Notes under the pieces: generated by a model | Database searches by the model: none | What the model was told of the DNA's origin: nothing | The model's input: the letters and a program-made list of their open reading frames with translations, nothing else | Shown here: in pieces, positions 8,843 to 16,600 of the stretch | Layout of the letters: the number at the start of each line of letters is the position of its first letter | How positions within the stretch are numbered: the stretch's first letter is position 1 | Position numbers and translations under genes: made by a program | Assembly (NCBI GenBank): GCA_964406465.1 | Contig: CAYORT010000012.1 | Coordinates: forward strand, 1 to 64,000 | Source: JAHEZL01 sp964406465 | GTDB taxonomy: Bacteria; Bacteroidota; Bacteroidia; Flavobacteriales_C; GCA-002722245 | Length of the DNA: 64,000 bases | Direction: 5' to 3'

Positions 8843-10020
8843 TGACAAAGAAAAGACAAAAAGATACCGAAGCAATTCGTATTCAGGCCAAACGTACGCA
8901 CAATAATGAGCATAGCGTGCCTATTTACATGACTTCAAGTTTCGTTTACGACAATGCCGAGCAGATGAGAGCGGCGTTCAACGACGAAATTCAAGTGAAT
9001 ATGTACACGCGTTTTACCAATCCAAATACCGATGAGTTTGTGGCTAAGATGTGTGCATTAGAAGGCACAGAAGCAGGATTTGCTACAGCCACTGGTATGG
9101 CTGCAGTGTTTGCTAGTTTTGGTGGCTTGCTAAAAATGGGCGATGATATTTTGGTGTGCAAATCAATATTTGGTGCTACCCATACCTTGCTTGAAAAAGT
9201 GATGATTAAATTTGGTATTACCCACACCAATGTTGAATTACATGATACCGAGAATTGGCAAAAATACATCAAACCCAACACTAAAATGTTGTTTGTTGAA
9301 ACGCCTACCAATCCTACTTTAGATTTATTGGATTTAGAGTGGGTGGGTAAATTCACCAAAAAACATAACTTGATCTTCAATATCGACAACTGTTTTGCAA
9401 CACCAATTATTCAAACGCCGGTTGATTACGGTGCCGATATTATTATTCATAGTGCGACTAAGTTTTTAGACGGACAAGGCCGCACCATGGGCGGGATAGT
9501 TTTAGGGAGAAAAGATTTGATTAAAGAAGTTTACGCTTTTTGCAGAATGACGGGTCCGGCTATGTCACCTTTCAACTCCTGGTTATTGTCAAAAAGTTTA
9601 GAAACTCTGCAAATAAGAATGGAGCGCCATTCAGAAAGTGCTTTAAAGTTGGCAACTGCTTTAGAATCGCATCCTGAAGTGTTAAGAGTAAAATATCCTT
9701 TCTTGCTATCGCATCCTCAATATGATATTGCCAAAAAGCAAATGAAAACAGGTGGGGGAGTGGTTACTTTTTACGTTGATGGAGGTTTAGAGCGCGGTAA
9801 GCGTTTCTTAGATGCATTAGAGTTTTGTTCAATGACGGCCAATTTGGGCGACAGTAGAACCATTGCTTCGCATCCTGCTTCAACCACACATTCAAAGATG
9901 GCCCCCGATGATCAATTATCGATTGGCATTGAACCTGGCATGATTCGTATTTCGGTAGGATTAGAAAATGTATTGGATATTATTAATGATGTAACAAATG
10001 CCCTTGAGAAGAGTAAATAG
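8842..10020 (+). CDS. metZ: O-succinylhomoserine sulfhydrylase-like PLP enzyme
   Basis: Cys/Met metabolism PLP-dependent enzyme of 392 residues that would form homocysteine from an activated homoserine and sulfide. The Schiff-base lysine is K207 in HSATKFLDGQGR, and D182 (IDNCFATP) contacts the pyridine nitrogen. The N-terminal YTRFTNPN motif supplies the phosphate-binding residues from the neighbouring subunit. Sequence alone does not separate sulfhydrylase from cystathionine gamma-synthase; the GQGRTMGG segment and Bacteroidota context favour MetZ. The ATG at 8842 is preferred over the in-frame GTG at 8839. A secreted unknown follows 3 nt after its stop. Confidence 0.85.
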   Translation: MTKKRQKDTEAIRIQAKRTHNNEHSVPIYMTSSFVYDNAEQMRAAFNDEIQVNMYTRFTNPNTDEFVAKMCALEGTEAGFATATGMAAVFASFGGLLKMGDDILVCKSIFGATHTLLEKVMIKFGITHTNVELHDTENWQKYIKPNTKMLFVETPTNPTLDLLDLEWVGKFTKKHNLIFNIDNCFATPIIQTPVDYGADIIIHSATKFLDGQGRTMGGIVLGRKDLIKEVYAFCRMTGPAMSPFNSWLLSKSLETLQIRMERHSESALKLATALESHPEVLRVKYPFLLSHPQYDIAKKQMKTGGGVVTFYVDGGLERGKRFLDALEFCSMTANLGDSRTIASHPASTTHSKMAPDDQLSIGIEPGMIRISVGLENVLDIINDVTNALEKSK

Positions 10021-10023
10021 GGA

Positions 10024-10761
10024 ATGATTAAAACCATTTCCTTTTTTATACTTCTAATCGCGTTTTCTGTTTTTGCAGCAAGCGAAGTAAAAGCTCAAAT
10101 TCCAAATACATTAGATACAACTAACAGTGGCGTACTTAAACAGTGCGCCACTATTTGTTTACGCATAAACGAAAAGCAGCAATGTAAATCAAAGCTTTCA
10201 TTCCATTACAACGACAATAGGGTTGTAGATGGTTTTGTTATTAGCATTTACGATTTTAAAACCGCAGCAACTTTAGATTTGAATGAGGAGAAAAGAAGAG
10301 CTGTTGTAACTGTTTTCGATGAGATGACAGCAAATATCCAAACAGATTCTTTGGTTCAATTTGTTAAAGTTGAAGTAACTCAATTCAATAAAACCGAAGC
10401 GTTTTCTATTACTAAAAGCGAATACCAGAAGATGGAGAAAAAGCGCAAAATTGCAGAGCTTTTCTTGGAGCAATTTATGGCTGGTGAATATCATTTGTGT
10501 TACAATCATTTAGATCCATCTATCAAAAGTATTTTCTCTGATAGCTTATTTCAAAAATCATGTAGAGATATTGTAGTGCCTCGCGGACCCTTTAAATCAT
10601 ACACTTTTACTTACTTCGAAGAAAAAGTAATTGGTTATCAAGATGAACAGTTTTGGGTTTTTGCCTTCGATCAAATTTATGCTTACGATGAAGCAACTTC
10701 AAAATACACCATTAGAAAAGCAGAAGGAAATGATTTTATTTTTGGGTATGAAGTGAAGTAG
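10024..10761 (+). CDS. Secreted protein of unknown function
   Basis: 245 residues with a signal peptide ending near VFAASEVKAQ, so periplasmic or exported. I do not recognise the family. The C-terminal half (from KKRKIAELFLEQFMAGEYHLCYNHLDPSI) reads like a DUF3887/NTF2-like module in which a helix is followed by a short turnover sequence and a curved sheet. It begins 3 nt after metZ and is probably the last gene of the osmC-metZ operon. The next gene, 11084-11809, has a similar layout of signal, beta-rich half, then lysine-rich helix and sheet, so the two may be distant paralogues. Confidence 0.6.
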   Translation: MIKTISFFILLIAFSVFAASEVKAQIPNTLDTTNSGVLKQCATICLRINEKQQCKSKLSFHYNDNRVVDGFVISIYDFKTAATLDLNEEKRRAVVTVFDEMTANIQTDSLVQFVKVEVTQFNKTEAFSITKSEYQKMEKKRKIAELFLEQFMAGEYHLCYNHLDPSIKSIFSDSLFQKSCRDIVVPRGPFKSYTFTYFEEKVIGYQDEQFWVFAFDQIYAYDEATSKYTIRKAEGNDFIFGYEVK

Positions 10762-11083
10762 AAATCTAAAAAGGTGATTTCGAAATAATTCGCTGCAAAA
10801 TCTTTATGCTGCCTTTCGAATTATATCACTATAGATTTTTAATTTTATCATCGACATTCTTTTTAAGTGCTGCAATTCCCTCTCGGCGGAGAGGGGTGCG
10901 CAAGATTTGTGTAGTGGTAGGGAGATGGAGATTTAGTTTTATAGAGAAAAAAGAATTAGCAAGGAATAAACGATGAAGTTAAATTAGAAGTCACATATTT
11001 GAAGGTGTGTTGAGGATTTATGGTTATAATAAGGAAATTGTAGGGTCTTTAAATATAATGAGAAAGAAATTAGCGCTTTTAAT
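10762..11083. other. 322-bp intergenic region holding repeat copy A
   Basis: No credible reading frame. It contains a weak hairpin near 10785-10820 (TAATTCG/CGAATTA arms) just after the metZ operon, repeat copy A (10864-10934), and then about 150 bp of AT-rich sequence leading into the lipoprotein gene at 11084. No clear promoter box was seen. Confidence 0.5.
10864..10934 (-). repeat. Dispersed hairpin repeat, copy A
   Basis: One of three copies of a repeat of about 70 bp in this window (others at 12019-12088 and 34482-34550). This copy lies in the opposite orientation to the other two. The most conserved parts are CCATCTCCCT, GCACCCCTCTCCGCCGAGAG and a GCACTT/GYGCTT end. The core forms a 7-bp stem, CCCTCTC with GAGAGGG, around a 4-nt loop. 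No coding potential. It is REP- or MITE-like. Confidence 0.8.
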
Positions 11084-11809
11084 ATGAAATACACTAATGT
11101 CAATATATTTTTATTGCTTATATTTTTATCTATTTTATCATGTGAGGAAAAAAAGAGAAGTGCAGTAGATTTGAGTCAGTTTCAATTGGGCGCAATTTCT
11201 GTGAGTAGATCTTTTGGAGGAGAGTGTAGATGGGGATTAATTGATTATAAAAATTATAAAATAGTAGATCTACTTGTTAGCAATAGCTTTGAAGCAGAGA
11301 AACAAAAAGAGTATCATTACCTAACAACTTCAAATATTGCATATACTTATTTTAACAGAGTAAGAAAGCAATTAAAAAGTGAGGATAAAATTCGAGTGAA
11401 AATTTCTTTCAAAGATGGTAGATTTCTTACCGCTGATTATTCTGTCGATTTACTTAACAAAGTTGCTAAAAAAATAGCCATTATAAATGAACTTGTTTCA
11501 AAAATTAAAAGGAAAGAGTATGATTCAGTAGTTTCATGTTTAAAAGATTCTGTAATTTATAAGTTTGATTCCAAGAAAGTGATTTCTGAAATGAAATCAA
11601 GTGATTTAAAGTTTGGAGATATTATGGAAAGTTTCAAAATGAGTGGTTTTTATGTGAAGAAGAATAAAGTTTCAGGTCTTCAACTTATTCATTTTTCTGG
11701 TTATCTCACCAGAAAAATAAGAAGCCATCAATTTTCAATTGAATTAGAATTGAATACAGATAATTTGGAAGTATATTTTATTGATTATCGTTGGTATAAA
11801 TTTACCTGA
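11084..11809 (+). CDS. Putative lipoprotein of unknown function
   Basis: 241 residues starting with a lipoprotein signal (FLLLIFLSILSC, lipidated cysteine C20), so probably membrane-anchored. The mature protein is lysine-rich and beta-rich, with a central helical stretch (KKIAIINELVSKIKRKEYDSVV). I do not recognise the family. The gene is noticeably richer in A and T than metZ or folP nearby and lies between inverted copies A and B of the dispersed repeat. Both facts fit acquisition as a cassette but do not prove it. It may be a distant relative of the preceding secreted protein. Confidence 0.6.
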   Translation: MKYTNVNIFLLLIFLSILSCEEKKRSAVDLSQFQLGAISVSRSFGGECRWGLIDYKNYKIVDLLVSNSFEAEKQKEYHYLTTSNIAYTYFNRVRKQLKSEDKIRVKISFKDGRFLTADYSVDLLNKVAKKIAIINELVSKIKRKEYDSVVSCLKDSVIYKFDSKKVISEMKSSDLKFGDIMESFKMSGFYVKKNKVSGLQLIHFSGYLTRKIRSHQFSIELELNTDNLEVYFIDYRWYKFT

Positions 11810-12173
11810 ACGGACTCTCGTTTTAGTTAATGTGTAACAGGATAATAGACAACCAATTGCTGATGAAAAAGGAAAGTAAAGTTGTTTATGTGAATTGAAA
11901 TTTTGACCATCTTTTATATAGATATTAAGCAATCGATGTTTGATAAAATCACTTTTGCAATGCTTCTTAATACTCATTTTACAAAGCAATTATTTCGGTT
12001 TAAATTTCCGTGATTGAAAAATCCATCTCCCTGCCCAAGCACAATTCTTACGCACCCCTCTGCGCCGAGAGGGAATTGTAGTGCTTGAAAAATGGTTTGA
12101 AAATCTAGATAAAATTGTAAAGTTCAAGAAAAGTTTCAGCAAAGAAAGTCGTGTGAAAATTATAGAGTGAAGC
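11810..12173. other. 364-bp intergenic region holding repeat copy B
   Basis: Lies between the 3' end of the lipoprotein gene and the 3' end of folP (convergent). It holds repeat copy B (12019-12088) and otherwise AT-rich sequence with no supported gene. No strong terminator hairpin with a T tract was found; the hairpin of the repeat may do that job. Confidence 0.5.
12019..12088 (+). repeat. Dispersed hairpin repeat, copy B
   Basis: Second copy of the roughly 70-bp repeat. Its core arms CCCTCT/AGAGGG pair around GCGCCG. Outer segments AAGCACAATT and AATTGTAGTGCTT also pair with a 3-nt bulge, so the whole unit can fold into one long imperfect hairpin. It is inverted relative to copy A, and the pair brackets the lipoprotein gene. 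Confidence 0.8.
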
Positions 12174-13031
12174 CTATATTTTTGAATTCAACCTCACCAC
12201 TTCCATCGCCTCCTTCACATCATGTACCCTCAAAATATTTCCTCCTTTTTGCAATGCTATGGCATGAAGTGCTGTTGTTCCATTTAGGGCTTCAGTGGGC
12301 GTGCAATTCAGTGTTTTGTAGATCATCGATTTTCTTGAGATCCCAATTAGAATTGGCGCATTTAAATTTTTAAAAAGAGAAATGTTTTTGAATAAATCGA
12401 AATTGTGGTCTAAAGTTTTTCCAAATCCGAAACCTAGGTCGATGATCACATCTTTAATTTGATGTTTTTTAATGATTTCTAGTTTCGATTTAAAGAAATT
12501 AAAAACGTCGTTGCTCACCTTATCGTAATGCGGAGCATCTTGCATATTTTGAGGGGTTCCTTGAGTATGCATCAAGATATAAGCGATGTTTTTACCAGCA
12601 ATGCGTTCTAACACTTTTTCATCGGCTAAGCCCGAAATATCATTCACCATATCGATACCCAATGGCAGTACTTTTTCTATTACTTCGGCCCTAAAAGAAT
12701 CAATGCTTATTAACACTTCGGGGAACTGTTTTCTGATGGCTTCTACCACCGGATACAAGCGCTTGATTTCTTCTTCGGTTGAAATGTTTTCTGCTCCCGG
12801 ACGGCTACTGTATGCTCCAAGATCTAAAATGGTAGCCCCTTCGCTAAGGTGTTTGCGTGCCATTTCAACAGCTTTTTCTGCGTTTTGTACCCTGCTGTCT
12901 TCGTGAAAAGAATCGGGTGTGCAGTTGATGATACCCATCACCAAGGGTGTTGATAAATCAACTATTTTACCCCTGCAGTTGAGGCTAAAATTGTTGTAAA
13001 AAGTGCTAACTTGGGCATCTGAAAAAATCAT
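12174..13031 (-). CDS. folP: Dihydropteroate synthase
   Basis: Folate pathway enzyme that joins 6-hydroxymethyl-dihydropterin diphosphate to p-aminobenzoate. 285 residues with the family motifs in order: VMGIINCTPDSF, GATILDLGAYSSRPG, DMVNDISG, ILMHTQGTP, DLGFGFGKT and LIGISRKSMI, then HDV near the C terminus. The ATG at 13031 is preferred; the extension to 13088 would run into the divergent DUF1599 gene. TACCTTAG followed by CCTT precedes the ATG, resembling the leaderless -7 arrangement of other genes here. Confidence 0.93.
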   Translation of the reverse strand: MIFSDAQVSTFYNNFSLNCRGKIVDLSTPLVMGIINCTPDSFHEDSRVQNAEKAVEMARKHLSEGATILDLGAYSSRPGAENISTEEEIKRLYPVVEAIRKQFPEVLISIDSFRAEVIEKVLPLGIDMVNDISGLADEKVLERIAGKNIAYILMHTQGTPQNMQDAPHYDKVSNDVFNFFKSKLEIIKKHQIKDVIIDLGFGFGKTLDHNFDLFKNISLFKNLNAPILIGISRKSMIYKTLNCTPTEALNGTTALHAIALQKGGNILRVHDVKEAMEVVRLNSKI

Positions 13032-13047
13032 AAGGCTAAGGTAATCA

Positions 13048-13587
13048 ATGAGCGCAAAAACTGAGCAAGAGTTTAATAAAATCATCAACCAATGTGTTGA
13101 TTTGTTTGTTAAAAAGATGAAGGATTACGGTACAGCGTGGAGAGTTTTAAGAACAACTTCGCTAACCGACCAAATATTTATTAAGGCACAACGCATTAGA
13201 ACCATAGAAGAAAAAGGGGTGTCGAAAGTAGATGAAGGTGTTGCTTCCGAATATGTGGGCATCATCAACTATTGCGCTATGGCCTTGATTCAGTTGGAAA
13301 GAGGAGTGGAGATGAGCGACAGTATTTCGCATGATGAAATCGCCAAAATGCATAAAGGCTTCCTAGTGCAAGCAAAAGATTTAATGCTTAATAAAAATCA
13401 CGATTACGGTGAGGCATGGAGAGAAATGCGCATTAGCTCTTTAACCGATTTGATTTTAATGAAACTGTTGCGTGTAAAGCAAATTGAAGATAACAAAGGA
13501 GCTACCATTGTGTCGGAAGGTTTAGATGCCAACTATCTGGATATCATCAACTACAGTATTTTCGCCTTAATTAGATTGCAAGAATGA
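13048..13587 (+). CDS. DUF1599 domain protein, tandem duplication
   Basis: 179 residues made of two copies of the same module: roughly 20-84 (KKMKDYGTAWRVLR, then SLTDQIFIKAQRIR, then YVGIINYCAMALIQLE) and 113-178 (NKNHDYGEAWREMR, SLTDLILMKLLRVK, YLDIINYSIFALIRLQ). DUF1599 has been linked bioinformatically to nucleotide modification, but its biochemical role is not established. It starts only 16 bp from the divergent folP and overlaps the next gene by 4 bp, heading an operon whose order (DUF1599, BT_3928 family, tpiA) recurs in Bacteroidota. Confidence 0.82.
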   Translation: MSAKTEQEFNKIINQCVDLFVKKMKDYGTAWRVLRTTSLTDQIFIKAQRIRTIEEKGVSKVDEGVASEYVGIINYCAMALIQLERGVEMSDSISHDEIAKMHKGFLVQAKDLMLNKNHDYGEAWREMRISSLTDLILMKLLRVKQIEDNKGATIVSEGLDANYLDIINYSIFALIRLQE

Positions 13588-14864
13588 AATTGTTGATTTG
13601 GATATCGCGCATTGTTACCGGATTCCTTTTCTTCTTATCGGGAATTGTGAAAGCAAACGACCCGCTCGGCTTTTCTTATAAATTACAAGAGTATTTCGAG
13701 GTGTTTTCTTCTAAAATGCAATTTAGAGTAGATACCCATGCTTCATTTTTACCCGATTGGTTTTTAAATTTCTCTATTTGGGTGATGGAGATTTTACACA
13801 ACGTGTCATTGCCATTGGCCATGATGTTGGTGGTGTTTGAGGTGGCATTAGGTATTTGTATTTTAACCGGTACCAAAATGCGATTTGTGGCTTCGGCCTC
13901 CCTTGTGCTCATTTTGTTTTTTACCTTCTTAACCTTTGTTTCATGGAAGTTTGATATAGTAAAAACTTGTGGCTGCTTCGGTACCGTTCTCGAATTAACT
14001 CCACTTGAATCGTTTATCAAAGATGTGTTCTTGCTCTTGTTTATTGTGGTGCTCTTTATCTACCGCCGCTCCATCAATTCATTGTTTGAACCAACTGGCG
14101 ATAAAATTACGGTAGGGGTGTCATTCTTAGTGGCGTCATTATTCACTGTTTATACCTACCGCCATTTGCCTTTCAACCTTAGTAAAGTGCTGTGGTTTGC
14201 CAACGAAGGTGCCTATGTTGAGGGTGCCGATTTGAGATTTAACACCACTCGCAAAGAAGCGAAAAAACAGTATTTCTATACCCTTAAAAATTTAAAAACA
14301 GGCGAAGAGAAAGAGTTTGCTGAATACCCTAAAGATTATAAAAGCTACAAGTTTGTGAGCATGCGTGAAGAGATTTTAGTGCCAGGTATTGAACCTAAAA
14401 TTACCGATCTTACCATGACCGATGAAGATGGAAACAATATTTTTCCTTTGGTATTGATGGATACTGGCTATACATTTTTGCTGGTAACCTACGATTTAAA
14501 ACATTTAGGAGAGTTTGCCATGGAAGGAAAAGTTGCCATTGATTTCTCTCCTTCAGAAAGCACGCGAAGCAATTTTGAGAAGATCAATGAATTTGCCAAA
14601 GAAGCCGAAAAAGAGGAAATGAGATTTATTGCCTTAACGGCTTCGGGCACCGATTATATTGGTGCTTTCCGACACAAATTACAGGCGGCTTATCCGTTCA
14701 TGGGAACAGATGAGACGGTTTTAAAAACAATGATACGCTCCAATCCGGGCTTACTCCTTATTAAAGATGGAAAAGTCTTGAAACAATGGCATATCAACGA
14801 TTTCCCCAATTTTGAGGATTTAATGGAACAACTAAATATTAATTATTCTAAAGAAGATTTATGA
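13584..14864 (+). CDS. BT_3928 family membrane protein (DoxX/MauE-like)
   Basis: 426 residues. The N-terminal 150 or so residues hold four hydrophobic segments of DoxX/MauE type (FLFFLSGIVKANDPLG at the start, then TCGCFG between helices 3 and 4; such cysteines are typical of MauE-like proteins coupled to thiol chemistry). A fifth helix lies near 185. The remainder is soluble and includes a thioredoxin-fold-like C-terminal region (LLIKDGKVLKQWHINDFP) that lacks a CxxC. It overlaps both neighbours by 4 bp. A role in membrane redox or thiol homeostasis is inferred. Confidence 0.75.
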   Translation: MKLLIWISRIVTGFLFFLSGIVKANDPLGFSYKLQEYFEVFSSKMQFRVDTHASFLPDWFLNFSIWVMEILHNVSLPLAMMLVVFEVALGICILTGTKMRFVASASLVLILFFTFLTFVSWKFDIVKTCGCFGTVLELTPLESFIKDVFLLLFIVVLFIYRRSINSLFEPTGDKITVGVSFLVASLFTVYTYRHLPFNLSKVLWFANEGAYVEGADLRFNTTRKEAKKQYFYTLKNLKTGEEKEFAEYPKDYKSYKFVSMREEILVPGIEPKITDLTMTDEDGNNIFPLVLMDTGYTFLLVTYDLKHLGEFAMEGKVAIDFSPSESTRSNFEKINEFAKEAEKEEMRFIALTASGTDYIGAFRHKLQAAYPFMGTDETVLKTMIRSNPGLLLIKDGKVLKQWHINDFPNFEDLMEQLNINYSKEDL

Positions 14865-15619
14865 GACGTAAAATTGTTGCCGGTAACTGGAAAATGAACA
14901 AAACTATTACCGAAGGTTTAAGCTTAATTGAAGCGATTAAAACAGGAGCCCCGAAAGTGCAAAAGTCGGGTGTTGACATTATTGTTGCGCCAACGTACGT
15001 AATGTTATCAGATGCTGCAAAAGCTGTTGCAGGTAGCTCTGTTAAATTATCTGCTCAAAACTGCCATCAAGAAGAAAGTGGAGCTTATACAGGTGAAATT
15101 TCTGCTACAATGTTGAAAGCGATAGGTGCAGAATATGTGATTATCGGACACTCGGAGCGCCGCCAATATTTCAATGAAACAAGTGCCAACATCGCCAAAA
15201 AAATAAATGTTGTTTTGTCGAAAGGACTCACACCTATCTACTGCAATGGCGAAGTAAAAGAAGAAAGAGAAGCAGGTAAACATTTTGAGGTGGTGAAACG
15301 CCAAATGAATGATGAGCTTTTTCACCTCTCGGCAGAAGAAGTGGTGAAAGTGGTTATTGCTTATGAGCCAGTTTGGGCAATCGGTACAGGCTTAACAGCT
15401 TCTCCCGATCAAGCACAAGAAATTCACGCTTACCTTCGTCAGTTGTTAACCGATAAATACGGTGCAGCTGTTGCTGAAGAAATTAGCATTCTATACGGCG
15501 GAAGCTGCAAACCTGATAATGCAAAAGAGATTTTTAGTAAGAAAGATGTAGACGGTGGATTAATTGGTGGTGCTGCATTGAAAGCCGAAGATTTCTTAGG
15601 CATAGTTGCTGCTTTTTAA
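14861..15619 (+). CDS. tpiA: Triosephosphate isomerase
   Basis: Glycolytic enzyme interconverting dihydroxyacetone phosphate and glyceraldehyde 3-phosphate. 252 residues with all catalytic residues: N9 and K11 (GNWKMN), H97 (IGHSERR), E169 (AYEPVWAIGTG), and the C-terminal phosphate loop ILYGGSCKPDN with GLIGGAAL. It overlaps the BT_3928-family gene by 4 bp and is followed by an inverted repeat before prmA. Confidence 0.97.
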   Translation: MRRKIVAGNWKMNKTITEGLSLIEAIKTGAPKVQKSGVDIIVAPTYVMLSDAAKAVAGSSVKLSAQNCHQEESGAYTGEISATMLKAIGAEYVIIGHSERRQYFNETSANIAKKINVVLSKGLTPIYCNGEVKEEREAGKHFEVVKRQMNDELFHLSAEEVVKVVIAYEPVWAIGTGLTASPDQAQEIHAYLRQLLTDKYGAAVAEEISILYGGSCKPDNAKEIFSKKDVDGGLIGGAALKAEDFLGIVAAF

Positions 15620-15624
15620 AAATA

Positions 15625-15726
15625 AATCGTTCAATGTTCAATGTTTAAAATTCAATGTTGGCTGTTTGTTTTGCAGTTCTTGAATCGAGCTAACATTGAA
15701 CATTGAACTTTAAACATTGAACGATT
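15625..15726. repeat. Long inverted repeat built of TTCAATGT units
   Basis: Left arm 15625-15662 and right arm 15689-15726 are imperfect reverse complements. The outer 14 bp pair exactly; both arms are made from iterated TTCAATGTT words, so several registers can pair. It fills most of the tpiA-prmA gap and ends 2 nt before the prmA start. It may act as a weak terminator or processing site, or be a simple intergenic repeat. Confidence 0.7.
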
Positions 15727-15728
15727 AA

Positions 15729-16589
15729 ATGACCTACATTCAATTAAATATTGCACTCAAACCCATAGAACCGTGGAGCGATATTTTCATAGCTACTTTA
15801 GCCGATGAAGGCTACGATAGTTTTGAAGAAACACCCAATGGTTTTAAGGCTTTTGTGCAAAAGGAATTATTCAAGGAAGATGTTGTTAAAGCGCTAATAG
15901 AACAATATCAAAATGAAGTAGAATTTACTTATACTGTTGAAGATCTTCCCGATGTGAATTGGAATGCCACATGGGAAAGTTCTTTTTCTCCCATTGAAGT
16001 AGGCGACTGGTGTGTGGTGAAAGCTCCTTTTCATACCATTACCAAGAAATTTAATTACGAAATTATAATTGAGCCAAAAATGTCTTTTGGCACTGGTCAT
16101 CACCAAACAACCTTTTTGATGATGCAAGAGATGAAAGACATTCAATGGCAAAATAAAAGAGTGCTCGATATGGGCAGTGGTACCGGTATTTTGGCCATCT
16201 TGGCCGAAAAGATGGGTGCTAAAGATATAGTGGCTATTGATATTGATGAGTGGGCTTACGAGAATTGCATAGAAAATTTAGAAAAGAACAACTGTCATCA
16301 TATTGAAGTGCTTAAAGGTGATGTGAATGCCATCGATAATAAGGGCTTCGACATTATTCTAGCCAATATCAATAGAAATATATTGTTGGCCGACATGCAT
16401 GCGTACAAAAATGCTTTGCGTGAAAATGGCTTGCTCTTCATGAGCGGTTTCTTGCTTCAAGATGTTGAAGTGTTGAAAGAAAAAATAGCAGCGCTTGGCT
16501 TGGTGTTTGATAAATTAGTAACTTCCGAAGACAAGTCTGCGACACCCAATTTTTCAGGCAATTGGGTTTTGATTAAGTGTAAAAAATAA
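15729..16589 (+). CDS. prmA: Ribosomal protein L11 methyltransferase
   Basis: SAM-dependent enzyme that methylates ribosomal protein L11. 286 residues with an N-terminal substrate-recognition domain (1-100), a linker (FGTGHHQTTFLMM) typical of PrmA, and the SAM motif DMGSGTGILAILAEKMGA, then VAIDIDEWA and ILANINRNIL (motif IV, N-I-N). Translation starts at the ATG right after the inverted repeat. Confidence 0.93.
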   Translation: MTYIQLNIALKPIEPWSDIFIATLADEGYDSFEETPNGFKAFVQKELFKEDVVKALIEQYQNEVEFTYTVEDLPDVNWNATWESSFSPIEVGDWCVVKAPFHTITKKFNYEIIIEPKMSFGTGHHQTTFLMMQEMKDIQWQNKRVLDMGSGTGILAILAEKMGAKDIVAIDIDEWAYENCIENLEKNNCHHIEVLKGDVNAIDNKGFDIILANINRNILLADMHAYKNALRENGLLFMSGFLLQDVEVLKEKIAALGLVFDKLVTSEDKSATPNFSGNWVLIKCKK

Positions 16590-16600
16590 AAATATTTCGA

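Noticed and set aside
8446..8913. 155-codon reading frame antisense to osmC
   Set aside because: It is the mirror of a well-supported OsmC gene, with an unnatural cysteine- and proline-rich composition.
15625..15726. CRISPR array
   Set aside because: The TTCAATGT words are contiguous and form two arms; there are no regular unique spacers.
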